A stretch of DNA of 64,000 nt from the NCBI RefSeq assembly GCF_963576545.1, contig NC_083638.1, positions 7,483,522 through 7,547,521 on the forward strand, given 5' to 3'. Shown one piece after another: positions 36,628 to 49,027 of this stretch. The notes under the pieces were generated by a model, which saw only the letters and a program-made list of their open reading frames with translations, did not search any database and had not been told where the DNA came from. The stretch's first letter is position 1; each line of letters begins with the position of its first letter. A program made the position numbers and the translations under genes. The DNA comes from Limanda limanda. Its lineage: Eukaryota; Chordata; Actinopteri; Pleuronectiformes; Pleuronectidae.

Positions 36628-37132
36628 GTAGGTAAACAGGTCTCAGAGTTTGCTGATGGAACTCGACAACCTGAAACCCTGAATTGGCAGAAACTCAGTT
36701 TTATACAAATATTTCTTTGTCTTCCACTTTTTATTGTGACTGATACGAGATGTGTTAACTTCTTCTTCTAAATCCTCTTCAGTTCTTCTTTTTGAGTCAG
36801 TGGCTACAAGTCAGATTAATCATTACGTTTGAAACTTCTTCACATTAGTTATGTAGTTTTAAGTTTTTTGCAAATATAATAAAAGATCCTCAAACTTGTA
36901 CAAGCCACTGTTAGATTTGAAAAGCGTAGATAAATAAAACGTATTAATCTTTATTATTATTATTCCTACAGGAATCCACTGCTCTGAGTAAGATGCTGTT
37001 TGTTGGTTGACTTGAACATGTTTTCATTTGTTAATAGTTAAAATGCTGTTATTCCCTCAAAGGTGCAGTTTTACCACCATCACCAGAAGCCATTATCGTG
37101 GTTGAGCTTGTTTCTTGGAAAGTTTCCCAGCG

Positions 37133-40100
37133 ATGAGGTAACTCTTTGCAAAGATATTCCTTTTTTGAAGCGATTCTTTATAAAGCTCTTGATCTTACTT
37201 GCTGCCTCCAGAGAAGGTAAGTTGTGAGTTGGTGCATTAGACGTTAAATTGAATTGAAGTGAACTGAAATTTAATTGCTACTTGCCAGACGCAGGCCCGA
37301 CCCCTCCACCGAGTTCGGAGGTAATTGATTTGTTCCTTTTTATGCGTAAACGTGCAAAACAACTGAAAACACAACCGTGTCGGTGGAGGTAATTAGTGCC
37401 CTTAGCTTTGATATATTTTAAAGTAGAATATCACTCAGTCGACAGCATTCATCCGCCAAGGCCTAACACACTCCCTTTACTTCAATCACTAAATTGCACA
37501 CATTCATAGATATCAGTTCCCTAAATGGGCCTGATTATAAGTTTCGTTGTAATCAGTCCATTAGCTTTTCCGTGATCCTGCTCGCTAACAGAGAAACAAA
37601 AAGACGCACCATGGTGAAAACACAACCTCTTGGTTCTTCACAGGGCGTGGCACTTTACTTTTCCTTGTTGTTATTCTGTTTATCGCTGTGCTCTTGCTTT
37701 TATCGTACAAACTTTACAGTATTCACCTTTTAATATGTCGTCACTGTGCTTCATGTTCATGCTGAATGTCTGTTTAACACACATTTCACTTGTAAGGCTG
37801 TAAAGATATGACGTGAAATATTTTGTAACTATATATTATACAAATTCAACTTGTTCTTTTCCTGCTTTTCTATCGTTGCAGGCGGCACCGTGATACCGTG
37901 AGGAAATGGGGGCTCGGCCTCTGTTTTGTGATGTTGGTGCTCAGCTTCCCCTTTTTATACAACAGGTGAAAAAACTTCACGCTCTTCCTGAACAGCTGCA
38001 GAACTTTCTGTGTGAGATGATGTCATTTCATTGCCAGAATCACCTCAATTTACTTCACTGTCTTGATGACGGTGGCTTTTTTTTTACAGATCTTTTAGAT
38101 TTGTTTTCATTGAAGAAAATACGCCGGTGCCCAGAGAGAAAGAAGAGAGGAGGAACATAGATGCCGACCTTAACTTTGGGTAAGAGATCTGACACTTGCA
38201 CTGTAAACAATTGTCATGTATATTAACAGTAAACTGCTGGCAGCAGGGTTGCCTGCAGTTTACTGTTATTTTACAGTACTCACACTGTAATCAACTTTAC
38301 AGTGTGTTACAGTAAAAAACTAAATCAACTGAACAGTGCATTGCTGTATTTTCTTAAATTCACATTAAACTGCGGGTAGCAGCGTTGACAGGGATTTATC
38401 GTTTTCTTACTGTAACCATAATATACAGTTTAGTGCTGTCCACATACTAAAACACACTATAGTACTGTGTTATCTTATATTGACAGTATACGATTAGCAT
38501 CAGTCTGTACATTATTATTAGGACCTGAGCACCCAACAGAGAGTGAGACAGTGAGGCCCTATTGTAGGCAAATTCATTGGCTTTTTCAGGGCTTTGACAT
38601 GCTCACATTCTTACCAACATTTGCAGAAAATTTGAAAGTGGTGAAAATGTACGTATTCTGGAGTAATTTTCAATGGGCGTGGCAAAATGGCTCAACGGTG
38701 CCCCCCCGAGCCCCCTGAACGCGTTCACATTGACTGATCTTGACAAAAATCGATACACAGGAGTATCATGACCAGACAAACAAAAAGTCTAGATGTGCAA
38801 TTTGAAAAACACAAAAGGAATCCCTTCATTCTCATATTACATTACATTTCATCTAGCTGACGCTTTTATCCAAAGCGACTTACAATAAGTGCATTCAACC
38901 CCTAGGGTACAAACCCAGAACAACAAGAATCAAGAAAGTACAATTTCTTCAAAAATAAAGCATAACTACAAAGTGCTATAAGTGAGTGCCATTTATAGTG
39001 AGTGCTGGGGTGTAACGTTTGACCATGTGCTGGATGTAGACTGGACCTGATCTGTTCACAGCACGGTACGCAAATACCAATGTTTTGAAACGGATGCGGG
39101 CAGCCAATGGTAACCAGTGAAGGGAGCAGAGGAGCGGAGGAGTGCGAGTGAATTTAGGTTGGTTAAAAACCAGTCTAGCTGCTTCATTCTGAATGAGCTG
39201 CCAAGGTCTGATGGCACTAGCAGGTAGACCTGCCAGGAGGGAGTTAGAGTAGTATGGGCGTGACCATATGAAATGTCCTCAATGTCTTCACTGTTCAAAA
39301 CGTTAAAGACATTTCCTTGAGCAACAGTCAACAGACAGAACATTGATATGCTGTTTCCTTTTCTTTTTTGTCATAAAATGAAAAATAGGCCATGCCACAC
39401 AGATTACGAAAAGGATGTTTATTTTTTACTTTTCTATGAGCGCAGTTAAACAGAAAAGTGATGTATATTAACAGCAGTGGATCTGTACGGTTGATAATTC
39501 TCACGCTAAGATGAATTTAGAAATCAATGAAATTAGAAAGAACATCCTTTAAAATGAATGTCATTGTTCAGAATAGCACATCAAAATAGCGAACCAAGGT
39601 TTTGGTAAGGAGGAGTTTAATTTATAGGAATTGACTGTCATCCATTCTGCTATTGCATTAAATTACATTGTAACCCTATTACTCGTGCAGAGTGTGAAGA
39701 ATACAAGTTCAATAAAATGCAGCAACCAAAACATTCTATAGAAAAGAGGAGACTTACAAAAAACATGATCACTTGATTTACCCAACATTTATTTATAGAC
39801 GGCGACTCCAATTGAAATACTTGCTGTTTTTGTTGATAGAAACAAAGTTGTCCATTACAGTTTCAAAATGTCAGCTATGCACAACAGAACATGACAGTTA
39901 TCAGTTTGTTCATTAAATGTGATAAAACCAATAAACCTTGTAAAACACTTGGAGAAATTATGCATCCTGACAATGCCAACAACATTAATCCCACAAACTT
40001 AATCTATAACAAATGATAATTAAATACTATATGAAAGATTACTTTTTTAAAAATGTTAAATGGTAAACCCCTGGTTAAATAAGAGTGACTCTATCAGACA

Positions 40101-40823
40101 AGTCTCTTTAAAACTATTAATTTAACAACAAAATGGCAGGATACGTTGTCCTCTAATCACTGTCATTAGAACAGTATTGTGTGTGAAGCACAGACGGAGG
40201 GAGCTCTGCAACTTGATTGCATGGAAGATCCACAAGTTACATTCATGAAGTAAAAACATCCAATAACTGATCCAAATTTCTAACAGAGTGAAATAAAGTG
40301 AAGGATATCGGGTCAGCTCAGATACTCCATAATATACAGAGTAACCTTTAAAAGCTTAAGTGATCAAATCCTACAATGGCATACCTACAATGAAAACAAT
40401 AAAATGATCAATTAAGAATGAAACAATCTGTAATTATTACTTATCGTAGCGGGGCACCACCCTGGTTACAGGGACCAACAAGTCAATCTATAAATAACAG
40501 TCTCAGTTGATAAATGTTAAATGAATAATCTCAATATTTAACATGAATGATTATATGATAAACAATGAAAGGATTTATGTTAATGCGCAGGCTATCATAA
40601 CCCAGCTGCATTCACATACATATGCACAAATAATCACAGAATAACGATACTTTAATTACAAAAGGATTTATTAAAAAGGAAAATAAAGTTAATGTTATTC
40701 AATGATTCATCATTTTAACAAACTCCAATATTTCAAAGATAACAACGGCACTTATCACAATTTAGAACACATGTAAACATGTAAAACCTATGGTCTATCT
40801 TTGTGTGTATGTGTGTCTGTGTC

Positions 40824-40854
<31 letters not shown>

Positions 40855-43800
40855 AAGGGGAAGTGGCAATGACGTATGACGCAGTCACGTGGTGATGTAG
40901 TCTGGTCGCATCCAAGATGGCGGTACCTTCACGTTATTCAAAACAGAGGCCTATGTTAATGACAACGTGAGGCCGAAGCCAAAATGGCGGTGGGCCACGT
41001 GAGTTACACAAAGGAATCGTCAGACAAAGGTGTTTCTTTATCTCTGCTTTCTTTTGGCGCCAAATGGCGGCGAGCTGCGTTCAGGCTCTCCAAGTATAGA
41101 TTTAGCTATGTGATGTGAAATGTGTGACTGCCAGTGTTGCCACAGTTACTTTGAAAAAGTAACTTAGTTCCTTTACAGATTACTTTATTTTAAAAGTAAC
41201 TAAGTTAGACTAAGTTACTTTATTAGTTACATTCAGCAGCTGCCGACAACACCCCCGCGGCCTCAACATAAAAATGACAACCGGTTTTGCCAACACTCAC
41301 TTTATTAGAAGTGCATTTTTAAAAGTAATGTACAGAACAACAATGTATCTCCTGACATTTTAAGTTGAACTTAAAAACTATTTCCTGAAAAAAAACATTT
41401 TTTTCTAAAATAAAGACAGTCTTTCTTGACCTGACATATTTAACACTGTAATGGCAAAACTGACTATTTATGATCTACATTGTTTATAAATGTAGCTATT
41501 AAATTCTTTTCAACATGTTTTATGAACATTGTACCGGTTGTTCACAGCATTAGAGAAGCAATGAGTGGTTTTACAAAACAAAACAAGTGTATAACACCTA
41601 GGGTTGCAAAATTCCGGGAATTTTCAAAGTTGGAAACTTATATACGGAATATACGGAAATTAATGGGAATTAACTGGAAATGTTGTGGGTAATTTATACT
41701 TACTGTATTTACCTTGTTATATACAGAGAAATATGAACATTTTGTTTCGTCATAGGCTGATTTGAGCCCTGAGGAAACTTTGGGAACTTGACTATACGCT
41801 TCTGCATCGTTGTGTCATTCTTAACATAGATCTTTGTACAGTATTTGCAAATGTACACAGCCTTTCCTTCTACATTGGATGGGGTGAAATGTCTCCACAC
41901 ATGAGATAGTGCACGTGGCATTGTTCTGTAGAATAAGATGAGAAAAAAGTATGTTAAAAAACACTAATGCAATGCCAGAGATATAAATAGTTAGCCAAAC
42001 AATTGGAATCGTCTGTAAAAATATTTTATAATTTGATGTCTAAATGAATGGAAATAGGCTAGATGAACAGATGAACAATCCTCAATCAACATGCTAATAT
42101 ATTTTCATCGAAACTTACCTGACTATAGTCCTGCACACTACAGCAGGCCTCAATAGCCTGCTGTAGTATGCAGGATGCTGGGAATTATCTGTGCATGTGA
42201 TGGAAGAATGCACAGTGGAGGGTTGAAATTCAACGTGCAGCGTGTGCTGCATTCCATACATCTTTAAAATAGAGTTTTGAATAATGTTTTTATATCTCAG
42301 CGCTTAATTTGTGTATTTTTTCTTTTTTTTTCAAAATTCCCGAGCTCAACTTCCCATGGAAAGTTTCTGGAAAGTTTCCGGAAATTTACCGGAAACTTTC
42401 TGCCCCTTTGCAACCCTAATAACACCACATGTAAGCTGATATCATGTCTACATTTGTAACTTTGGCCTAATCTTATGTAGTAATCGTATGTTATGAAGTG
42501 GAGTGGGGCGAGTGGTCCGCACCAGTTCTCAGTCAGCTGCTAGGCGCCAGCCGAGGCGCACCGCCGGAATGCCCCCCCCCCGCGAAGGGAAGGTTCCCCC
42601 AGCGGGTGCCGTAGCTGAGGTGATCCGCGAGAAGGGCCCGAGTCGCCACCGCGGACCGCTGTACCCGGTTACCTCCAACCGGTCCCCGCCTTCTGCACCG
42701 GCGACGGACACCACCCGCGGTCCAAGAGAAAGAAAGCCCCCGCACCAGCGACGCCGTGAGGCACCGCGGACGAGGACCCCCCCCCAAAAAAACGATTTCT
42801 CCCCCAGCCGCGGCACATGCCCAGCGTGCCAGAAATCAAATATACATTTTACTATTAATGACAAAATAGTAATGCACAGTGACTTGGACAAGTAACTTTA
42901 ATCTGATTACTGGTTTGGAAATAGTAACGCGTTAGATTACTCTTTACTGAAAAAAGTGGTCAGATTAGAGTTACGCGTTACTAAGTAACGCGTTACCGGC
43001 ATCACTGGTGACTGCAGATCAGAACGTGTGTGTAAGCAGGTTTAGGAGAAGAGAGAGAGAGAGAAAGAACATGCAAGAAAAGAACAGTGAAGCTCTTAAA
43101 AACACGCCGGAGGTAAGTTCACAGTGATTTCACCACTTGGGGCCCAAATAAGCGTTGTGCATCGATATTTTGATCGGTAAAATCTATGCAAACTTAAATG
43201 GACGTTAGCAGTGCGGCCAGAGGCGCTTCTAAACGCTAAGGCACTTTAACACAATGAACACGGCCGTAAAACCGGAAGTGCCGGCTCGTCACAGCTAAAC
43301 GAGAGAGACACGGAGGTCTCCAACAAACATATACACTCAAAAACAGCTAACACGCTAAGTATTAAAACTAGTCTCTGCCCAGACAATATAGCCTCTTACT
43401 GTGACCGTGGTTTCGTAGGATGCGTGCGCGTTGGCGCGAATGTCCCGGAAGTCCAGTGAAAGTATCGTGGCCCTTAAGCTCTGTGTCGCTGGTTCGTCTG
43501 AGGCAGCGGGCGTCGTGCTGGGCCAAATAGGAGCGGATTCTCTCGTGCTCCTTGATGGGATGATGCTTCGTCCTTCTTCTGCAGAGATGTGCGGCTGCTT
43601 GGGGCCGCTTGTAGATCGTGTGGAAAGAAAAGTCTTTGTGGAACTCGGCCCGCGAGTGAATTTCCTGTGCTAATCTTTTCAAGTTAAAATAACAAAAAGG
43701 TCCTATCAAAATAAAACTTTGACTGAAGATAAAAGAACGAAAATAAAATTAAAAGAATTAAAACAAATGTTTGTGGTTGCCCCCTTTAGCAGCTGTAACA

Positions 43801-45384
43801 TTTGGAAAGACCCGCAGGTCTTGGTCGAAGTCTTTTAGCAGGGAAATGGCAGCGATTTCTTTGATTTCAGCAGTTTTAAGCTACCTGAAAAGTTCCAGCC
43901 TCCTCAAGGTGGGGCTATGGGGTTCAGCCAATGGAATGTCAGAGTTCAACTCTCAGGGAGCGGTTAGAAACACAGTGGGGGTCCCTGAAGGAGCCCAGGA
44001 AATGCTTCCCCCACTAGGAGAGGCTCCACGTTGTCTGAGGAAGGTGTGGATTAAGAGTGAAAACCAGTAGAACTGTTTTTTTGGAATGTATTGTAGGAGA
44101 AAAAGTTTATAAGCCATTGTGTGGTAGTCAATACACTGGGATCTCCCCCAACACTGTTGTACTCAAATTCAGACCTAACACGTCAGGTTCACGTCTACAT
44201 ACTGTCAGAGTTGCAGAACATGACTAATTCAGATTGTGATCGAGCGTTAATCACTCTTATCCCGCTGCCAAAATTATAGTGCAGGTTTGCTCAAGGAACA
44301 GCAGAATGACATCTCCGAGCATTGTTTGTCTTTTTTGTATTTCCTGAGAACCAGGTACAGAACAGATTTCATCTTGTCTATTTCCAGGGCCAGACAGACG
44401 GTTAAAACAATCACATCCTGGAATTCCCCGATCATGTGGAACGGGACATTTGACGGGAAGGCTTATGATGAGCTGCATATTCAACTCCGGTCGTCCGTGG
44501 CTCTCACTGTGTTTGCTGTGGGCAGGTTTGTTGACCCTGTGAATATTGTGACTGCTGAGATGCGGTCATTTTCATTTGTCATACTTTTTCCAAATGTGGT
44601 GACGATTTAGAAACGATACCTGACTCCAACTGAACAAAGTGCAAAGGATCAGTTGGACTATGGCACAGTCAATTTCTGTTTTGCTGTCTATCTCAGGTAC
44701 CTGGATGCCTACTGCAAGGATTTCCTGACCTCAGCAGAACAACACTTTATGTCGGGGTTACCAGTGACGTACTACGTGTTTACAGATTTACCAGAGAAGG
44801 TACCGCAAATTGAGCTCGGCCCCCAGCGAAGCCTCAAGGTTATCAAGGTGAAAATGTACACCAGATGGCAGGACATCTCTATGATGCGCATGAGTATGAT
44901 ATCGGATCTCATAGAATCGGAGATTGCTTCCAGCTTCAGATACATCTTCTGCTTCGATGTGGATCAAGTGTTTGAAGCGAGGTTCGGCTCAGAGGCTCTG
45001 GGGGATTCTGTGGCTTTGCTCCACGCGCATTACTACAAACTTCCAAAGGACAGGTTCACCTATGACAGAAACAAGAAATCCACAGCCTTCATGGAAACTG
45101 GAGATTTCTACTACCATGCTGCCATCTTTGGAGGATTGTGTGCAAACGTGAAGAATCTGACAGACGCCTGCTACCTGAGCATCATGGAAGACAAAATAAA
45201 TGAAGTGGAGGCTCTGTGGCACGATGAGAGTCACCTCAACAAGTACTTCTGGCTGAACAAGCCAAGCAAGCTGCTCCCCCCCGAGTATTGCTGGGACTAT
45301 AGTATTGGTGACAGGAGCGACATAAACATCGTCCGCCTGAGATGGGCACCAAAACATTACGATACACTTCGCGCTAATGTCTGA
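37133..45384 (+). CDS. GT6-family glycosyltransferase, copy C (alpha-1,3-galactosyltransferase-like)
   Basis: Exons: 37133-37137 (ATGAG), 37882-37965, 38090-38179, 44388-44525, 44697-45384 (TGA); 334 residues. Protein is identical to copy B except S137L (TDLPEK) and D306 in EYCWDY, where C has the family-typical residue. All catalytic motifs are present: RWQD, DVD (193-195), HAA (246-248), WHDESHLNKY, and an intact C-terminal tail. The signal anchor and stem are unchanged, so a Golgi type II enzyme is expected, with Gal as the likely donor sugar by family comparison. It sits on the second near-identical 11.8-kb unit, so short reads will not separate it from B. Confidence 0.9.
38507..38797 (+). 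repeat. Dispersed repeat in intron 3 of copy C
   Basis: Duplicate of 26700-26990. Confidence 0.6.
38832..39247 (-). mobile_element. L2-like LINE 3' end remnant, copy C intron 3
   Basis: Duplicate of 27025-27440, with the same disrupted frames. Confidence 0.55.
41599..42418. mobile_element. Nested hAT transposon, unit C
   Basis: ataacacc duplications at 41591-41598 and 42419-42426, with the same inverted ends as in unit B. About 10 bp shorter than the B copy near its left end. Confidence 0.9.
42513..42815 (-). rRNA. 28S rRNA gene fragment in the hAT (unit C), degenerate
   Basis: Duplicate of 30706-31010, with a shorter poly-C run. Confidence 0.75.
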
Positions 45385-45438
45385 ATAGCTTTGAAAAGAT
45401 GGAGACAATTTTTTTGTGAGGCAACGCTGACTTTGACC

Positions 45439-45444
45439 AATAAA
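45439..45444 (+). terminator. Polyadenylation signal, copy C
   Basis: AATAAA 55 bases after the stop of copy C. Confidence 0.6.
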
Positions 45445-46129
45445 TTCTAATTGGGTCGTCCAAGCTGAGATAGATCAGAACAATATGTATAGATATAAGA
45501 TCCATGATACTCGTAGGAATGTGGAAAACACGTAAGGGAAATGATGCATGTCCGAATAAATTATTTAAGACACTTGCACATTAGCTGCAGGCAAAGAATC
45601 GTCAAACCAACCTTGGTAATTAAACAGAGCTTGAGATTTAAAAAACGACTTGATAAAACTAGAACTAGGCCCAACTAAAGATGCTTTTCCATCAAGACCC
45701 ATGAATTATTCACTAAAAAGCTAAATAAATAAATATATATATATATAATTATACTATAAGATGAAAGTTCCTGTATCTGTTTTAATGAGTTTCCTCCCAC
45801 CAAATTATGTGGAAATCTATTCTGTTGTTTTTTCTGCAAAATCCCCCAATAAGTTTGTTAGTGAAACATCTTTCTGGACGTTGTGATTTCAAGGTCAAAC
45901 CCGTTTGCTAAAAAGACGCCGGTTTACCTGTGGACTACGAATTGAGACAGAACCCCCCTCCTCCCTCTATCCAGAACATAAACCCATTCCGGTGTAACAG
46001 GCCAATTTAACCCCCGCCCAGATTAAACCTTTGTATACTTTGGCCCAGGCATAAACTGTCCTAGGCAAAACTATACCCATGGGTGTAAAATAGCCTAGGC
46101 CAGACTACACCCCTCCAGGCAGGGCCGGT

Positions 46130-46695
46130 CCTTCCTATAGGCGACAAAGACGGTTGCCTAGAGCGCCACATAGAGGGGGGCGCCAAAAACTGCGCCGAGC
46201 AAAAATAAAATATATATCTTTTTTATTTTCTTTTTGCTGGGCAGAGTTTTTTGCATCCCTTTTTCTCCAACCAATATTTTGATATTAAAAAATATTTAAC
46301 AAAAGGGGAAAATTTGGCAAAAATCTAAAGAGGTAGGGGTGTTGTCAGAACATGCTAGCGCACTCCTCCACTCCCTGAGATGCCCAGACATGCAAAAGAC
46401 GTCCTAACAAACATTAGATCCTGGCTGAAGTTCAAGCACTCTCTACTCTGGTACTGGAAGAAAATAATAGATATCTGGACACTCTTATTATAACTTGACA
46501 GAAATAAAACACAACGCACTGCAAGAACGGGAGACAAGCATGATCATTTTGATGTTATCAGTGTTTAATTTTGAAAATGTATATTGTAGCGAGGACTTGT
46601 TAGTCTTAGAAGTTGAAGTTTCAGGATGTTATGACTTTTACTATATTATCTTACAATTGCATTATGTTTTGGGAATGTGCTTTTATTTTAATGTG
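46130..46695 (+). mobile_element. Truncated hAT-like fragment at the end of unit C
   Basis: Duplicate of 34353-34918, again ending at the unit junction. Confidence 0.5.
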
Positions 46696-47811
46696 TTTTC
46701 TTTTCTTGGAAAGCCAAGAAACTCAGCCTCCCAGGGGTAAACAGGTTTCATTCTTCTCCCAGAATGCCCAGAGGTGTGAAAAAAGCCACCAGGGTCAACT
46801 CCAATTGGTCACTCTGGCCCATGACCTATGAGGTCACCGGGCCTATATAAGGGGACTTCTGCCCCTCTTCTATCTCTTTTTTCGACAACTCTCCAAGGAC
46901 AGCAGTCGGCCAGCCCTCTTCTCCTGCATTCGCCGAGGGGGGTCCTGGCTGCTCCAGCAAATCTTCTCTTCCCACCCAACAACCGGAGGTCAGAGGTGCA
47001 GTTTCCAACTCATCTCTTCAAGGAAACCTCCACGCATCTCAAGCTTTTTCCAAACTCCTAGCAGCGACTCAATGTCCTGCAGGTAGGAACTAAGATTCAA
47101 TAAGCAACTGAAGTGCACAGCTCAACAGCACCGCGAGGACTTCAACCATCCGACCAAACCGGAGACGTCACAGGACTGCAACTGCACAGCAACTTTCTCC
47201 CTTTCTAAAGACTGGTAACATACTGGGCTTAATAATTCTACTGAGCTAAGCAAGACTGTTTATTTGATTCTGTGTGGTGTTTATAAGTTTGATATATGTG
47301 TGATATTGTGGTTATAAGTTAAATGAAAGTAGGGTTAGTTTGTAATGCTCTTCACAAGCTTCCTTTGTAGGTCTCTCTGACTCATTATCTGCTTCACATC
47401 AACACAGACACCTCGCATATCTCTACCTACTTATCTACTCCCCCACTCCAGAAGAAGGGGGGGGGCTACCATCTTAGGAGCCCACAGGAAGGTGTTACTT
47501 TCTTGGTCAACCACCATTTTGAAAGCACCCTAATTTACATACACACACACACACATCTTTGTTTAAGTTCGTACTCTGTTAGTAATTTGTGTTTTATACT
47601 TTATTATATTCATAATAAATGTTTTGCTTTCACAAATGTTCTTTTATTAATGTTGCATAAGTGAATTTTGCCAACCTCTACACTGTCAAGAACTCCGTAA
47701 ACCCTCACTGGTCATTACATAATCTGTAATAGTAAATATTGAGAGTGAACTAGATCTAAATGAGACTGATCTTAATCAATAAATTGGCTAACTTTTCCCT
47801 TCTGTGAAGGG
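46696..47811 (+). mobile_element. LTR-like module at the head of unit D
   Basis: Nearly identical to units B and C for the first 0.4-0.5 kb, then more diverged. Ends before TGGTGCCCG at 47812. Confidence 0.5.
46801..47082 (+). promoter_or_regulatory. CCAAT/TATA promoter and candidate first exon, unit D
   Basis: CCAAT at 46801-46805, TATATAAG at 46844-46851, donor CAG|GTAGGA after 47082. Confidence 0.5.
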
Positions 47812-48279
47812 TGGTGCCCGACAGAACTTTAACAAACTAAAGTTATGATTTAATGTTTATATTTTATTTTGATAACCAAATTTATTGAAGGCCTAAAGGC
47901 ACACCATATTATGGCATCACTCCTAACCATTATTGCACAACAACTGTAATATCTAATTATAAATATGACATTGTATTGATTCAAAATGTAGTACGTGAAA
48001 TTTCTTTTTATTTTGGACTTTTTTTTTTTAGGAGTGAATTCCTTATTTAAAAGTGTTAATGCTAATCTCATGGTGTCCTGTCATTATTCTGTCTTTGTCA
48101 AAGTGTGAACACACACACACACACATATAAAGCTTATCATTAGAGCTGGTTTAGGTTTGTTGTTTTTGAGGATACATATTTCCTCCTCATCGTCACGTCT
48201 CTGAAAAGAGGCAGGGCTGTTCCGTGGTGAAAAACCTGATTCCCTCCCCTCAGTGAGAGGAACCACGCCCTCTCTGCAG

Positions 48280-48469
48280 GTAGCAGACACACCTGCTGAA
48301 TTAGTGGCAGTGGTCGGGGAAACAGTGATAACTTCCTTGACTCTTACACGGCGGCTTTTGCCATTTGGATCGTGACACCAGAGGAAAATCCAAACTCAGC
48401 TTGCTGACCGGCGTTGCTTGTTCATCTTCACCAAATCCACGCCGGTGAAAAAAACCTTTACACAGGAAG
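48280..48469 (+). other. Candidate 5' untranslated exon, copy D
   Basis: Acceptor ccctctctgcag and donor GAAG|GTAAAC, as in copy A. Confidence 0.3.
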
Positions 48470-49027
48470 GTAAACATGTCTCAGAGTTTGCTGATGGAGC
48501 TCGACAACCTGAAACCCTGACTTGGCAGAAACTCAGTTTCATACAAACATTTCTTTGTCTTCAACTTTTAATTGTGACTAATACGGGATGTGTTAACTTC
48601 TTCTTCTAAATCCTCTTCAGTTCTTCTTTTTGAGTCAGTGGCTACAAGTCAGATTTATCATTACGTTTGAAACTTTTTCACATTATTAATGTAGTTTTAA
48701 GTTTTTTGCGAATATAATAAAAGATCCTCAAACTTGTCCAAGCCACTGTTACTTTTGTTTTCATGAAAAACATGCATTTCATTTGTTCAAAAAACACAGT
48801 GCGGAAAAAATATTTGAAAAGCGCTAGAAAAATACAACTTATTAATCTTTATTATTATTCCTACAGGAAGCCATTGCTCTGAGTAAGATGCTATTTGTTG
48901 GTTGACTTGAAAATGTTTTCATTTGTTAATGGTTAAAATGCTGTTATTCCCTCAAAGGTAAAGTTTTACCACCATCACCAGAAGCCATAATCGTGGTTGA
49001 GCTTGTTTGCTGGAAAGTTTCCAAGCG

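Larger units (their letters stand above)
41132..43007. mobile_element. hAT-family DNA transposon (outer), unit C
   Basis: Same ends and the same gtgactgc duplications (41124-41131 and 43008-43015) as in unit B. Its 'taagttagac' insertion near 41205 and a deletion near 41640 are absent from B. Confidence 0.9.
40382..44175 (-). mobile_element. Antisense LTR-like insertion in intron 3 of copy C, split by a hAT
   Basis: Duplicate of 28575-32380. Nothing distinguishes it apart from small indels within the hAT. Confidence 0.45.
34919..46695 (+). repeat. Tandem unit C (about 11.8 kb), direct repeat of unit B
   Basis: Near-identical to 23112-34918 in both unique and transposon sequence. The junction to unit D at about 46696 repeats the same 'tgtgttttctt' start as the B/C junction. 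Confidence 0.95.
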
